Source: Actinomadura sp. 6K520
Lineage (GTDB): Bacteria; Actinomycetota; Actinomycetes; Streptosporangiales; Streptosporangiaceae
Direction of reading: 5' to 3'
Assembly: GCF_004349245.1 (NCBI RefSeq)
Contig: NZ_SMLC01000031.1
Location: forward strand, 1-59,276
DNA length: 59,276 bases
The position numbers were made by a program, and so were the translations under genes. This document shows positions 16,995-24,294 of this stretch, in pieces (position 1 is the first letter of the stretch; each line of letters starts with the position of its first letter). A model generated the notes under the pieces. It saw only the letters and a list, made by a program, of their open reading frames with translations, searched no databases and had not been told where the DNA came from.

Positions 16995-18568
16995 GCAGAC
17001 CGGGACTCGTGCTGGAGGTGGACGAGCGGACGCCACCGATCCTGGTGCACGAGGGAGAGGGGTTCCGCCTGGAACGTTTCCCGCTCGGCACCCGCGTGAT
17101 CTACCCGCCGGACTCGCTGCCGGGCCTGCGCGACCTGACCGGGCGGATCCGCGACGCGCTGCTGAACCCGCTCGGCAGCGAGCCGCTGCCGGAGCTGCTG
17201 CGCTCCGGGATGCGGCTGACGATCGTGTTCGACGACCTGTCGCTGCCGCTGCCGCCGATGCGGGCCCCCGACGTCCGGCAGCGGGTGATCGAGCAGGTCC
17301 TGGAGATGGCCGCCGCCGCCGGCGTGGACGACGTCGAGCTGATCGCCGGGAACGCGCTGCACCGCCGGATGACGCCCGCGGAGATCAAGCACATCGTCGG
17401 CGAGCGCGTGTTCAACTCGTTCTGGCCGGACCGGCTCCGCAACCACGACGCCGAGGACCGCGACGACCTGAAGTCCCTCGGGCAGACCCGGCACGGCGAG
17501 GACGTCGAGATCAACCGGCGGGCCGCCGAGAGCGACCTCATCGTCTACGTGAACATCAACCTGGTGGCGATGAACGGCGGCGCCAAGTCCGTCGCGGTGG
17601 GGCTGGCGTCGTACAAGAGCCTGCGGCACCACCACAACGTCCACACGCTGCGGCACTCCCGCTCGTTCAACGACCCGCCGAACTCGGCGATGCACCACTC
17701 CTACGACCGGATGCACAGCCTGCTGACGGAGTCGGTGCGGGTCTTCCACATCGAGTGCACCCTCAACAACGACCAGTTCCCGTCGCCGTTCGAGTTCCTG
17801 AACAAGCGCGAGTGGGAGTGGACGCTGAAGGACCAGGCGAAGTTCCTGGCCGCCAAGCGCGCCAACGACCTCGCGCCCGCCGGGGCGCGGCACCGGGTGT
17901 GGCAGGGGATGCGGGCGCCATACGGGGTGACCGGCGTGCACGCGGGCGCCACCGACCAGGTCCACGAGCGGACGCTCGCCGCCGTGCACCGGCAGCAGCT
18001 CACCGAGGTGCACGGCCAGTCGGACGTGCTGATGCTGGGCCTGCCGTACCTGTGCCCCTACAACGTCAACTCGGTGATGAACCCGATCCTCGTGTACAGC
18101 CTGGGGCTCGGCTACTACTTCAACATGTACCGGGGCAAGCCGCTCGTCCGCGAGGGCGGCGCCCTGATCATGTACCACCCGATGAAGTCGGAGTTCCATC
18201 CGCTGCACCATCCCTCGTACATCGACTTCTACGAGGAGGTGCTGACGCAGACGACGGACCCGGCGACCATCGAGACGAAGTACGAGGAGCAGTACGCCAC
18301 CGACCCCTGGTACGTCCACCTGTACCGGAACTCGTACGCCTACCACGGCGTCCACCCGTTCTACATGTGGTACTGGGGTGCGCACGCGCTGTCCCATCTG
18401 GGGGACGTCATCTGCGTGGGCGCCGACCGCAAGGTCGCGTCCCGGCTCGGGTTCCGCGCGGCGAGCACCCTCGCCGACGCCCTGGAGATGGCGGGGGAGA
18501 CGGTCGGCCGCAGCCCCAGCCTCGCCTACCTGCACACCCCGCCGATGACTCTGGCGGACGTCCGTTGA
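16991..18568 (+). CDS. LarA-like (lactate racemase superfamily) nickel-pincer enzyme, variant active site
   Basis: 525-residue protein of the LarA/DUF2088 superfamily; canonical LarA is about 420-430. In L. plantarum LarA, K184 holds the nickel-pincer nucleotide, H200 ligates Ni, H108 and H174 are acid/base residues and R75 binds lactate. Here H108 corresponds to His124 (NALHRRMT), K184 to Lys199 (MNGGAKS) and H200 to His215 (LRHHHN), at the correct 16-residue spacing. The position ten residues before the lysine, where H174 should be, is Ile189 flanked by Asn188 and Asn190, and the R75 position (DKTRP in LarA) reads DLSLP, Leu85. Cofactor binding therefore looks preserved while the substrate and chemistry differ. 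The region after 220 is Tyr/His-rich and extended. ATG overlaps the dehydrogenase stop (ATGA); cofactor synthesis genes lie just beyond, on the opposite strand. Confidence 0.85.
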   Translation: MSRPGLVLEVDERTPPILVHEGEGFRLERFPLGTRVIYPPDSLPGLRDLTGRIRDALLNPLGSEPLPELLRSGMRLTIVFDDLSLPLPPMRAPDVRQRVIEQVLEMAAAAGVDDVELIAGNALHRRMTPAEIKHIVGERVFNSFWPDRLRNHDAEDRDDLKSLGQTRHGEDVEINRRAAESDLIVYVNINLVAMNGGAKSVAVGLASYKSLRHHHNVHTLRHSRSFNDPPNSAMHHSYDRMHSLLTESVRVFHIECTLNNDQFPSPFEFLNKREWEWTLKDQAKFLAAKRANDLAPAGARHRVWQGMRAPYGVTGVHAGATDQVHERTLAAVHRQQLTEVHGQSDVLMLGLPYLCPYNVNSVMNPILVYSLGLGYYFNMYRGKPLVREGGALIMYHPMKSEFHPLHHPSYIDFYEEVLTQTTDPATIETKYEEQYATDPWYVHLYRNSYAYHGVHPFYMWYWGAHALSHLGDVICVGADRKVASRLGFRAASTLADALEMAGETVGRSPSLAYLHTPPMTLADVR

Positions 18569-18579
18569 GCGGGGGGCGG

Positions 18580-19488
18580 ATGAAGCTGGCGCAGGAGATC
18601 CGGCTGCTGCGGCGCGGCCGCGACTGGCGCGGGCGGGCACCCGCGCCCCGGTCGGCGCAGCCGTGGACCGAGGGGCCGCGCACGCGGTCGTTCCCCACCG
18701 AGTGGGCGCGGACGCCCCTCGCCGCGGCGGCCCGGACGGTCGCGTTCGACGGCGTGCTGCGGACGGTCACCTGGAGCCAGACGAGACCCGAGGTCCACGG
18801 CCTCGACCTCCTCGAAGGCGTGCGGGGCCCGGTCGTGTTCGTCGCCAACCACGCCAGCCACCTCGACACGCCGCTGATCCTCGGTTCGATGCCGGCCCGG
18901 GTGCGCCGGCGGGTCGCGGTCGCCGCGGCGGCGGACTACTTCTTCGACGCCCGCTGGCGCGCGGTCGCGACCGCGCTCACCTTCAACGCGTTCCCGATCG
19001 AGCGGCGCGGCGTCGAACGCTCCCTGGACCTCGCGTCGGAGCTCGTCGAGGACGGGTGGAGCCTGCTCCTCTACCCGGAGGGGACCCGCTCGCCGGACGG
19101 CTGGGCCCGCCGGTTCCGGATGGGCGCCGCGCTGCTGTGCCGCGAGCACGGCATCCCGGCCGTCCCGCTGGTGCTGCGCGGCACGTACCAGGCGATGCCG
19201 CGCGGCGGGTTCTGGCCGAAGCCCGGCCGTCCCGTCGTGTCCGTGCGCTACGGCCGCCCGCTCGTCTGCGAACCGGACGAGTCGACGGGCTCGTTCAACG
19301 GGCGGCTGGAGGACGAGGTCGGCCGCCTGTGGGTGGAGCACGACGAGGGCTGGTGGGCGTCGCTGCACTCCCCGGACCGCCGCCGCGCCCCGCGCGGGCC
19401 GGAGGCGGCGGAGTGGCGCCGCAAGTGGGAGTCGACGCGGCCGAGTCCGCCGTCGGCGCGCCACCACCGCATCTGGCGCCGCCGCTGA
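18580..19488 (+). CDS. PlsC-like lysophospholipid acyltransferase
   Basis: 302-residue acyltransferase, last gene of the + operon. Motif I is NHASHLDTPL, motif II NAFPIERRG, motif III YPEGTRSPDG and motif IV PAVPLVLRG, all intact. A hydrophobic stretch before motif I and basic termini suggest a membrane-peripheral enzyme. Start ATG 18580 follows a GGGGGG ribosome site in the 11-base gap after the LarA-like gene; a TTG at 18565 is less likely. Together with an acyl reductase and phosphatase domain in the same operon, it points to construction of an acylated glycerol-like or polyol lipid. It ends before a strong bidirectional terminator. Confidence 0.87.
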   Translation: MKLAQEIRLLRRGRDWRGRAPAPRSAQPWTEGPRTRSFPTEWARTPLAAAARTVAFDGVLRTVTWSQTRPEVHGLDLLEGVRGPVVFVANHASHLDTPLILGSMPARVRRRVAVAAAADYFFDARWRAVATALTFNAFPIERRGVERSLDLASELVEDGWSLLLYPEGTRSPDGWARRFRMGAALLCREHGIPAVPLVLRGTYQAMPRGGFWPKPGRPVVSVRYGRPLVCEPDESTGSFNGRLEDEVGRLWVEHDEGWWASLHSPDRRRAPRGPEAAEWRRKWESTRPSPPSARHHRIWRRR

Positions 19489-19507
19489 GGGGACGCCGAA
19501 CCCGGGA

Positions 19508-19541
19508 GGGCGCCGCCGGCCGACGGAGTCCGGCGGCGCCC
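19508..19541. terminator. Bidirectional terminator between the LarA operon and the lar cofactor operon
   Basis: Perfect 12-bp inverted repeat GGGCGCCGCCGG / CCGGCGGCGCCC with a 10-base loop (19520-19529). It lies between the convergent acyltransferase and larC genes. There is no long U-run, as is common in high-GC actinobacteria. Confidence 0.8.
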
Positions 19542-19577
19542 GTTCCCGTTTCGCCGTCTTCGGGTCAGGTGGCTGGG

Positions 19578-20306
19578 TCAGGGCACCTCGCCCAGCACGA
19601 CCTGGGTCACGTTGGGGAAGTCGCCGAAGACCTTCGTCCCGGCGCCGAACCCGTTGCCGGTGACGGTCATCGCGGGCATCGGGCCGAACGCGTCCGCGAG
19701 GGTCACCAGCAGCGCGGTGCCCGTCGGGGTGGCCATCTCGGCGTCGATGTCGTGACCCTGCATGGGTGCACGGGCGCGGGCCAGCAGCTCCACGACCGCC
19801 GGGCCCGGGTTGGGGATCAGGCCGTGCCGGCACCGGATGAAGCCCCGCCCGACCGGGATGGGCGCGGCCCGGACCTCGTCCACGCCGAGGGTCTCCAGCG
19901 CGGCGCACGACCCGACGATGTCGACGATCGCGTCGTGCCCGCCGACCTCGTGGAAGTGGACGTCCTCCGGGGGCGTCCCGTGCACGGCCCCTTCGGCTTC
20001 GGCGAGGGTCCGGAACACGGCGAGGGCACGGTCCCGCACGCGGCCGGGGAGGGGGGCGGAGCCGACGAGATCTTCGATGACGGCGTGGGTCCGGGACACG
20101 GCGTCGTCCTCGACGCCGACGACGGCCCGGGTCGCCGCGATGCCGCGCCGCGACACCCGCTCGGTGTCCAGGGACCAGCCGGGGACGCCGAGGCCCTTGA
20201 GCATGGCGCGGACCTCGCCGAGGTCGGCGCCCGCGTCCAGCAGGGCACCGAGGGCCATGTCGCCGGCGACCCCGGCGAAGCAGTTGACGTAGGCGATGTT
20301 CCTCAC
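19578..20306 (-). CDS. larC: LarC1-type nickel insertion protein (LarC lacking the LarC2 domain)
   Basis: 242 residues matching only the first domain of LarC (DUF111), the CTP-dependent nickel chelatase that inserts Ni into pyridinium-3,5-bisthiocarboxylate mononucleotide to finish the NPN cofactor. Hallmarks are NCFAGVAGDMALGALLDAG at the N-terminus, VHFHEVGGHDAIVDIVGS, and the domain-ending GNGFGAGTKVFGDFPNV. Canonical LarC is about 400 residues; in L. plantarum a programmed frameshift joins LarC1 to LarC2. Here translation stops right at the domain boundary, and none of the downstream frames up to the terminator at 19508 encodes a LarC2 domain. GTG start at 20306 overlaps the larB2 stop by four bases (GTGA). 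Last gene of the - operon. Confidence 0.85.
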   Translation of the reverse strand: MRNIAYVNCFAGVAGDMALGALLDAGADLGEVRAMLKGLGVPGWSLDTERVSRRGIAATRAVVGVEDDAVSRTHAVIEDLVGSAPLPGRVRDRALAVFRTLAEAEGAVHGTPPEDVHFHEVGGHDAIVDIVGSCAALETLGVDEVRAAPIPVGRGFIRCRHGLIPNPGPAVVELLARARAPMQGHDIDAEMATPTGTALLVTLADAFGPMPAMTVTGNGFGAGTKVFGDFPNVTQVVLGEVP

Positions 20307-20920
20307 GCGAGCAGCCTCCAGGCGAGTACCGCGGCCCCGAGGCCGTCGTCGATTCCGGTGGCGGCGAGGCCCGGCGCACCGGAGGTGAGCAGCGCCGCCA
20401 GCGCCGCGAGCCCGCCGTCCGAGCTGCCGTAGCCGACGCTCGTCGGCACGGCCACCACGGGGCGGGACGACAGCCTGGCCACGGCCGACGGCAGCGCGCC
20501 GTCCATGCCCGCCACGACGATGAGGAGCCGCGCCCGGTCGAGTTCCTCCCGGACGGCGAGGAGCCGGTGCAGCCCGGCGACGCCGACGTCGGCGGTCAGC
20601 GTGGCGGGCAGGCCCAGCGCGGACGCCGCCGCCCGTGCCTCTTCCGCCACCGGCAGGTCGGCCGTCCCCGCCGAGACGACCGCGACCGGCCGCGGCACCC
20701 ACGAGCAGGGCCGGGGACGCGGGCGGGTCAGCACCACGAGCCCGGACCGCGGGTGGTGGACGGCGTCGGGCGCCGCCTCGCGGGCCGCCTCGTACTGCCG
20801 CCGGGAGGCGCGCCGGAGGAAGGCCGCCTCCGCGTCGCGGGCGAGCAGGTCCTTGACGCACTCGCGCACCCGGTCCAGGTCGAGGTCTCCGGCGTCGGCG
20901 GCCGCGATCGGACGGCTCAC
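20303..20920 (-). CDS. larB: LarB-like protein, core-retaining paralogue (LarB2)
   Basis: 205-residue member of the LarB/AIR-carboxylase family. LarB carboxylates nicotinic acid adenine dinucleotide and cleaves off AMP in NPN synthesis. This copy keeps the central PurE-like core: VAVVSAGTADLPVAEEA (Asp88), DVGVAGLHRLL, VVAGMDGALPS and AVPTSVGYG. It lacks the N-terminal GFARVD...GKT segment, and the substrate-tethering Cys of the LNSCAPG motif is Gly181 (LLTSGAPG), with the following NIDNGFGAGY degraded to TGIDDGLGAAV. GTG 20920 has GGGGGGACGT upstream and overlaps the larB1 stop (GTGA). Alone it should be inactive as a LarB; see the paired copy. Confidence 0.82.
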   Translation of the reverse strand: MSRPIAAADAGDLDLDRVRECVKDLLARDAEAAFLRRASRRQYEAAREAAPDAVHHPRSGLVVLTRPRPRPCSWVPRPVAVVSAGTADLPVAEEARAAASALGLPATLTADVGVAGLHRLLAVREELDRARLLIVVAGMDGALPSAVARLSSRPVVAVPTSVGYGSSDGGLAALAALLTSGAPGLAATGIDDGLGAAVLAWRLLA

Positions 20921-21651
20921 ACGTCCCCCCGCTCGTCGATGAGATCTGTGTCGGTGACGCGCGTGTCGATGCAGCGCGTGTCGATGAGGTGCGTGTTGAT
21001 GAGGTGCGCCGAGTATCCGGCGCCGTACCCGTTGTCGATGTTGACCACGACGACGCCCGGCGAGCACGCGTTCAGCGCCGACAGCAGCGCGGCCTTCCCG
21101 GGCAGGTGCCCGCCCGCGGAGGTCGGCAGGGCGATGACCATCCGGTCCACCAGCCCGGACACCAGCGTCGGCAGCGCGCCGCCGGTCCCGTCCGCGACGA
21201 CGAACACCGCGGGGCCGTCCTGCTCGCGGAGCCAGCCGGGCAGCGCGGCGGGGTCGTGCACGGGCGCGTCGTACCGGCGCACGACGCGGCTGCCCATCGC
21301 CTCGGCGACCAGTGCCGCCTCCTCGGCGGCGGGCTCGTCGGCGGGCCGGCCGCACACGATCTCGACCCGCCCGGCGCCCCGCCGCGCGACCGGCGCCAGC
21401 ACGGCCAGCCGCGCCCGCTCGTTGACCACGGCGTCGGGGAACGCCGCGCGCAGCGCGCGGAGGGTCTCCCCGCAGGCGCGGGTCGCGAGGACGTTGGTGG
21501 CTCCGGCTCCGGTCAGGCTTTCCGCGATGGCGACGACCTCCACCGTCGTCTTGCCCTCGCAGAACACCGCCTCCGGGTGGCCGCGGCGCCGGCTCCGGCC
21601 GAGGTCGACGCGGGCGAAGCCCAGCTCGGCGACGGCATCGGGGGTGGTCAC
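20917..21651 (-). CDS. larB: LarB-like protein, cysteine-retaining paralogue (LarB1)
   Basis: 244-residue LarB paralogue encoded directly upstream of larB2. It retains what the other copy lost: the N-terminal AELGFARVDLGRSRRRGHPE and EGKTTVEVVAI, the LATR motif, and the C-terminal LLSALNACSPG with Cys196 followed by VVNIDNGYGAGY. Conversely its core is degenerate: SAGTSD is CGRPAD, DVGVAGIHR is DAPVHDPAA, GMEGALPS is GTGGALPT and PTSVGYG is PTSAGGH. The complementary losses suggest that LarB1 and LarB2 assemble one active site at a subunit interface. The tail (after about 215) is a repetitive Asp/Thr/Ile-rich segment encoded by a 15-bp tandem repeat. GTG start overlaps the larE stop (GTGA). 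Confidence 0.82.
   Translation of the reverse strand: MTTPDAVAELGFARVDLGRSRRRGHPEAVFCEGKTTVEVVAIAESLTGAGATNVLATRACGETLRALRAAFPDAVVNERARLAVLAPVARRGAGRVEIVCGRPADEPAAEEAALVAEAMGSRVVRRYDAPVHDPAALPGWLREQDGPAVFVVADGTGGALPTLVSGLVDRMVIALPTSAGGHLPGKAALLSALNACSPGVVVVNIDNGYGAGYSAHLINTHLIDTRCIDTRVTDTDLIDERGDV
20946..21005. repeat. 15-bp tandem repeat in the 3' end of larB1
   Basis: Four 15-bp units. The first, CTGTGTCGGTGACGC, is divergent; the next three are GCGTGTCGATGCAGC, GCGTGTCGATGAGGT and GCGTGTTGATGAGGT. They encode five-residue repeats (LIDTR-, CIDTR-, VTDTD-like) in the LarB1 C-terminal tail. Such repeats are prone to copy-number change without breaking the frame. Confidence 0.75.
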
Positions 21652-22505
21652 GAGGCGGCCGCCCGCAGGCGGGGCAGGCCGAGCACGGCGTTGTGGCTGC
21701 CCTGCCGGTACGGCTCCAGATCCAGGGTCACGTAGCGGAAACCGGCGTCCTTGAGCAGCGCGGCTATCTCCGGCGCCCGCCCGGCGACACGCCCGATGTC
21801 GGACGCCTCCACCTCGATGCGCGCCAGGTCACCGCCCTGGTCGCGGACGCGGAACCGCCCGCCGAACCCGGCGCGGCGCAGCGCGTCCTCGGCGTCCTCG
21901 ACCCGCCGCAGCGCCTCCCGGGTGACCGGCACCCCGTACGCGAGGCGCGACGACAGGCACGCCGAGGCGGGCTTGTCGGACGTGGGCAGCCCCAGCCCGC
22001 GGGCGGCGTCGCGCACGTCCGCCTTGCTGAGCCCCGCGTCCACCATCGGGAACCGGGCCCCCATCCGGCGGGCGGCGCTCTGCCCGGGACGGTGGTCCCC
22101 GAGGTCGTCGGTGTTCACGCCGAGCAGGACCGGCCAGTCCCCCGCCTCCGCCGCGACCGCGGCCAGCACCGAGACGAGGGCCTCCTTGCAGAACCGGCAC
22201 CGGTCGGCGCCGTTGGCCGCGTACCGCGCGTCGTCCAGCTCACCGGTCCGCACCACGCGGTGCCGCATCCCGAGCCGCGCGGCCTGGGCGCGGGCGTCGG
22301 CCAGCTCCGACCGGGCCAGCGACGGCGAGTCGGCCGTGACCGCGAGGGCCCGGTCCCCGAGTTCCCGGTGGGCCAGATAGGCCAGCAGCGAGCTGTCCAC
22401 ACCGCCCGAGTAGGCGACCACGGCGCCCGGCAGCGCGGCCAGCGACCGGCGCAGGGCCGAGACCTTGGGGGTGTCCGGCGGCCGCGGAACGGGCCTGTCG
22501 GCCAT
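21648..22505 (-). CDS. larE: LarE, ATP-dependent sacrificial/Fe-S sulfur transferase of NPN synthesis
   Basis: 285-residue PP-loop protein that adenylates and thiolates pyridinium-3,5-biscarboxylate mononucleotide. The PP-loop YSGGVDSSLL is at residues 32-41, followed by GVNTDDLGDHRPGQ. L. plantarum LarE donates sulfur from its own Cys176; that residue corresponds to Cys183 in PASACLSSR. Two more cysteines (Cys103, Cys106 in DRCRFCKEA) are present, the three-cysteine pattern of LarE proteins reported to carry a [4Fe-4S] cluster and turn over without sacrificing the protein. Two ATGs (22511, 22505) compete: AAGGAG abuts the first with no spacing and is six bases from the second, so 22505 is chosen. 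First gene of larE-larB1-larB2-larC, each overlapping the next by GTGA. Confidence 0.9.
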   Translation of the reverse strand: MADRPVPRPPDTPKVSALRRSLAALPGAVVAYSGGVDSSLLAYLAHRELGDRALAVTADSPSLARSELADARAQAARLGMRHRVVRTGELDDARYAANGADRCRFCKEALVSVLAAVAAEAGDWPVLLGVNTDDLGDHRPGQSAARRMGARFPMVDAGLSKADVRDAARGLGLPTSDKPASACLSSRLAYGVPVTREALRRVEDAEDALRRAGFGGRFRVRDQGGDLARIEVEASDIGRVAGRAPEIAALLKDAGFRYVTLDLEPYRQGSHNAVLGLPRLRAAAS

Positions 22506-22511
22506 GGGCAT

Positions 22512-22903
22512 CTCCTTCGGCGTAGTCCTCCGGGTGCGACGCTAGGCGCGGTGGAGGAACGCCGAATCCGTCATCCGACGGGCGACCTGCGGTGTGCGCG
22601 GCGGTACCGGCGGCGCCGGCGGTAACGCGCGGCACGGCGCCCGCCAGGCCGCGAGGAAAGGGTTCTGAGCACGATCCCGGCCTGGCGGACGCCGTGGGTC
22701 ATGGGCGTCGACGGCGCTGAGCCTCGGCCGGCGCCCGTGCCGACGGACTCCAGCGCGGTGTTGCCGTAGTGCGGTTCTGCGGGCGCGCAGCCCCATGGCG
22801 CCACTATCGCAAATGAATGGCAGTTGCGTCCAGAACGCAGTACGGCGGGGTTGAGGGCCTGCCCAGTGGCAATGCTTGTACGTGAGGGGGTGACCCCAGC
22901 ACG
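22512..22903. promoter_or_regulatory. Divergent larE / acyltransferase intergenic region with two overlapping dyads
   Basis: 392 bases without a supportable gene. CGCAA at 22808-22812 pairs with TTGCG at 22824-22828, and TGCGT at 22825-22829 pairs with ACGCA at 22835-22839 across five bases. GATAGT (complement of 22802-22807) could be a -10 for larE. TGC/GCA arms five bases apart vaguely resemble the Fur-family nickel regulator Nur site of streptomycetes, but the match is weak. The + acyltransferase has its own ribosome site just before 22904. Confidence 0.35.
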
Positions 22904-24265
22904 ATGACCGAGGCCGCCGGAGGTGCCGCCCGGACACCCGCCCGCGGATTGCGCGGCCTGGCCGAGAACACACCTCCGTACCGGGAGCGCTGGGCCGACC
23001 TGCTCCGCGCGGTCGCGATCCTCCTGGTGATCACCGGTCACTGGCTGGCCGCGGTGGTGACCTATGACCGCGGGGGCCTGCACGGCGTCCACGTCCTGGA
23101 GGTCCTGCCCTGGGCGCGTTGGCTGTCGTGGATCTTCCAGGTCATGCCGGTGTTCTTCCTCGTCGGGGGGTTCGCGAACGCCGCGTCGCTGAGGTCGGCC
23201 CGCGAACGCGGTGCGGGCCGGCGGGACTGGCTGCTGAGCCGGACCGACCGGCTGCTGCGTCCCACCACGGTGTTCCTCGTCGTGATGGCGGCGACGGCGA
23301 TGGCCGCCCACGCCCTCGGCGCCGACCCCGAGCTGATCGGACTGGGGCTCTGGCTCGCACGCATCCCGCTGTGGTTCCTCGCCGTCTACGTCGGCGTCGT
23401 GGTCCTCGCCCCCGTGATGTACGCCCTGCACCGGAGATGGGGGCTCGCGGTCCCCCTCGTCCTGGCCGTCCTGGCGGGAGCCGGCGACGTCGCCCGGCTC
23501 GGCTTCGACCTGCCCCACGGCGGCTCGGCCAACTTCGTCCTGGTGTGGCTGGCGGTCCATCAGCTCGGGTTCGCCTGGCAGGACGGCCGGCTGCCGGCGC
23601 GGTGGACGACCGCCGCGCCGCTGCTCGCGGGCGGCCTGTGCGGCCTGATCCTGCTCACCCTGCTCGGGCCCTACCCGATCAGCATGGTCGCCGTCCCCGG
23701 CGCCGAGGTGCAGAACACCTCCCCGCCCACCGTGGCCCTGCTGTCCCTGGCGATCGCCCAGACCGGGGTCGTGCTGCTGCTGCGCGACCGGGCCGACCGG
23801 TGGCTGCGGCGAACCCGCGTCTGGATGACCGTGGTCGGGGTCAACGCGGTGATCCTCACCGCGTTCCTGTGGCACATGACGGCGGTGGTGGTCGCCGCCG
23901 CCGTCCTCTACCCGACGGGCGTGTTCCCTCAGCCGCCGATCACGACCGCCGAGTGGGTCCTGCTGCGGCTTCCCTGGCTGGCCTTCCTTGCCGCCGTCCT
24001 CGCCGTCCTGATGGCGCTGTTCGGCTGGGTCGAATGGCGCGGGCGGTTCCGCCCCGCCCGCACGAAGGCGTTCTCTCGCGATGGCGCGCGTGGCAGGACG
24101 TCCACCGCGCTGACCGTCGCCGGCCTGGGGGGCGCGCTGAGCGGGCTCATCGGCGTCACCCTGGCCGGCCAGGACTTCCACGCCCCGGCCGGCCTCCCGG
24201 CACCGGCACTGCTGGTCTACCTCGGCGGCGCCCTCATCCTGCACCTGGCGCAACGCCGGCGATAG
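22904..24265 (+). CDS. Membrane acyltransferase, acyltransferase-3 (OafA/YrhL-like) family
   Basis: 453-residue integral membrane protein with about ten hydrophobic segments. The start ERWADLLRAVAILLVITGHWL has the Arg and the His in the first membrane helix that define the acyltransferase-3 family; VFFLVGGFANAASL and RTDRLLRPTTVFL follow, and a late histidine is in FLWHMTAVVV. These enzymes transfer acetyl or longer acyl groups to exported polysaccharides, glycolipids or antibiotics. ATG 22904 is preceded by a G-rich ribosome site (GAGGGGG). It is divergent from larE and monocistronic. Whether it belongs to the neighbouring lipid/NPN cluster is unclear. Confidence 0.87.
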   Translation: MTEAAGGAARTPARGLRGLAENTPPYRERWADLLRAVAILLVITGHWLAAVVTYDRGGLHGVHVLEVLPWARWLSWIFQVMPVFFLVGGFANAASLRSARERGAGRRDWLLSRTDRLLRPTTVFLVVMAATAMAAHALGADPELIGLGLWLARIPLWFLAVYVGVVVLAPVMYALHRRWGLAVPLVLAVLAGAGDVARLGFDLPHGGSANFVLVWLAVHQLGFAWQDGRLPARWTTAAPLLAGGLCGLILLTLLGPYPISMVAVPGAEVQNTSPPTVALLSLAIAQTGVVLLLRDRADRWLRRTRVWMTVVGVNAVILTAFLWHMTAVVVAAAVLYPTGVFPQPPITTAEWVLLRLPWLAFLAAVLAVLMALFGWVEWRGRFRPARTKAFSRDGARGRTSTALTVAGLGGALSGLIGVTLAGQDFHAPAGLPAPALLVYLGGALILHLAQRRR

Positions 24266-24294
24266 GCGCGGACGGGCGCGGTACCGGTCGGTCG

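Noticed and set aside
20303..21651. larB1/larB2 as one gene broken by a frameshift
   Set aside because: Each copy spans most of the LarB fold in parallel and both contain the same core region, so they are paralogues and not two halves of one frame; both have proper GTG starts in GTGA overlaps.
22542..22973. Short - strand frame upstream of larE
   Set aside because: Arg/Pro-rich shadow that crosses the start of the divergent acyltransferase; no ribosome site.
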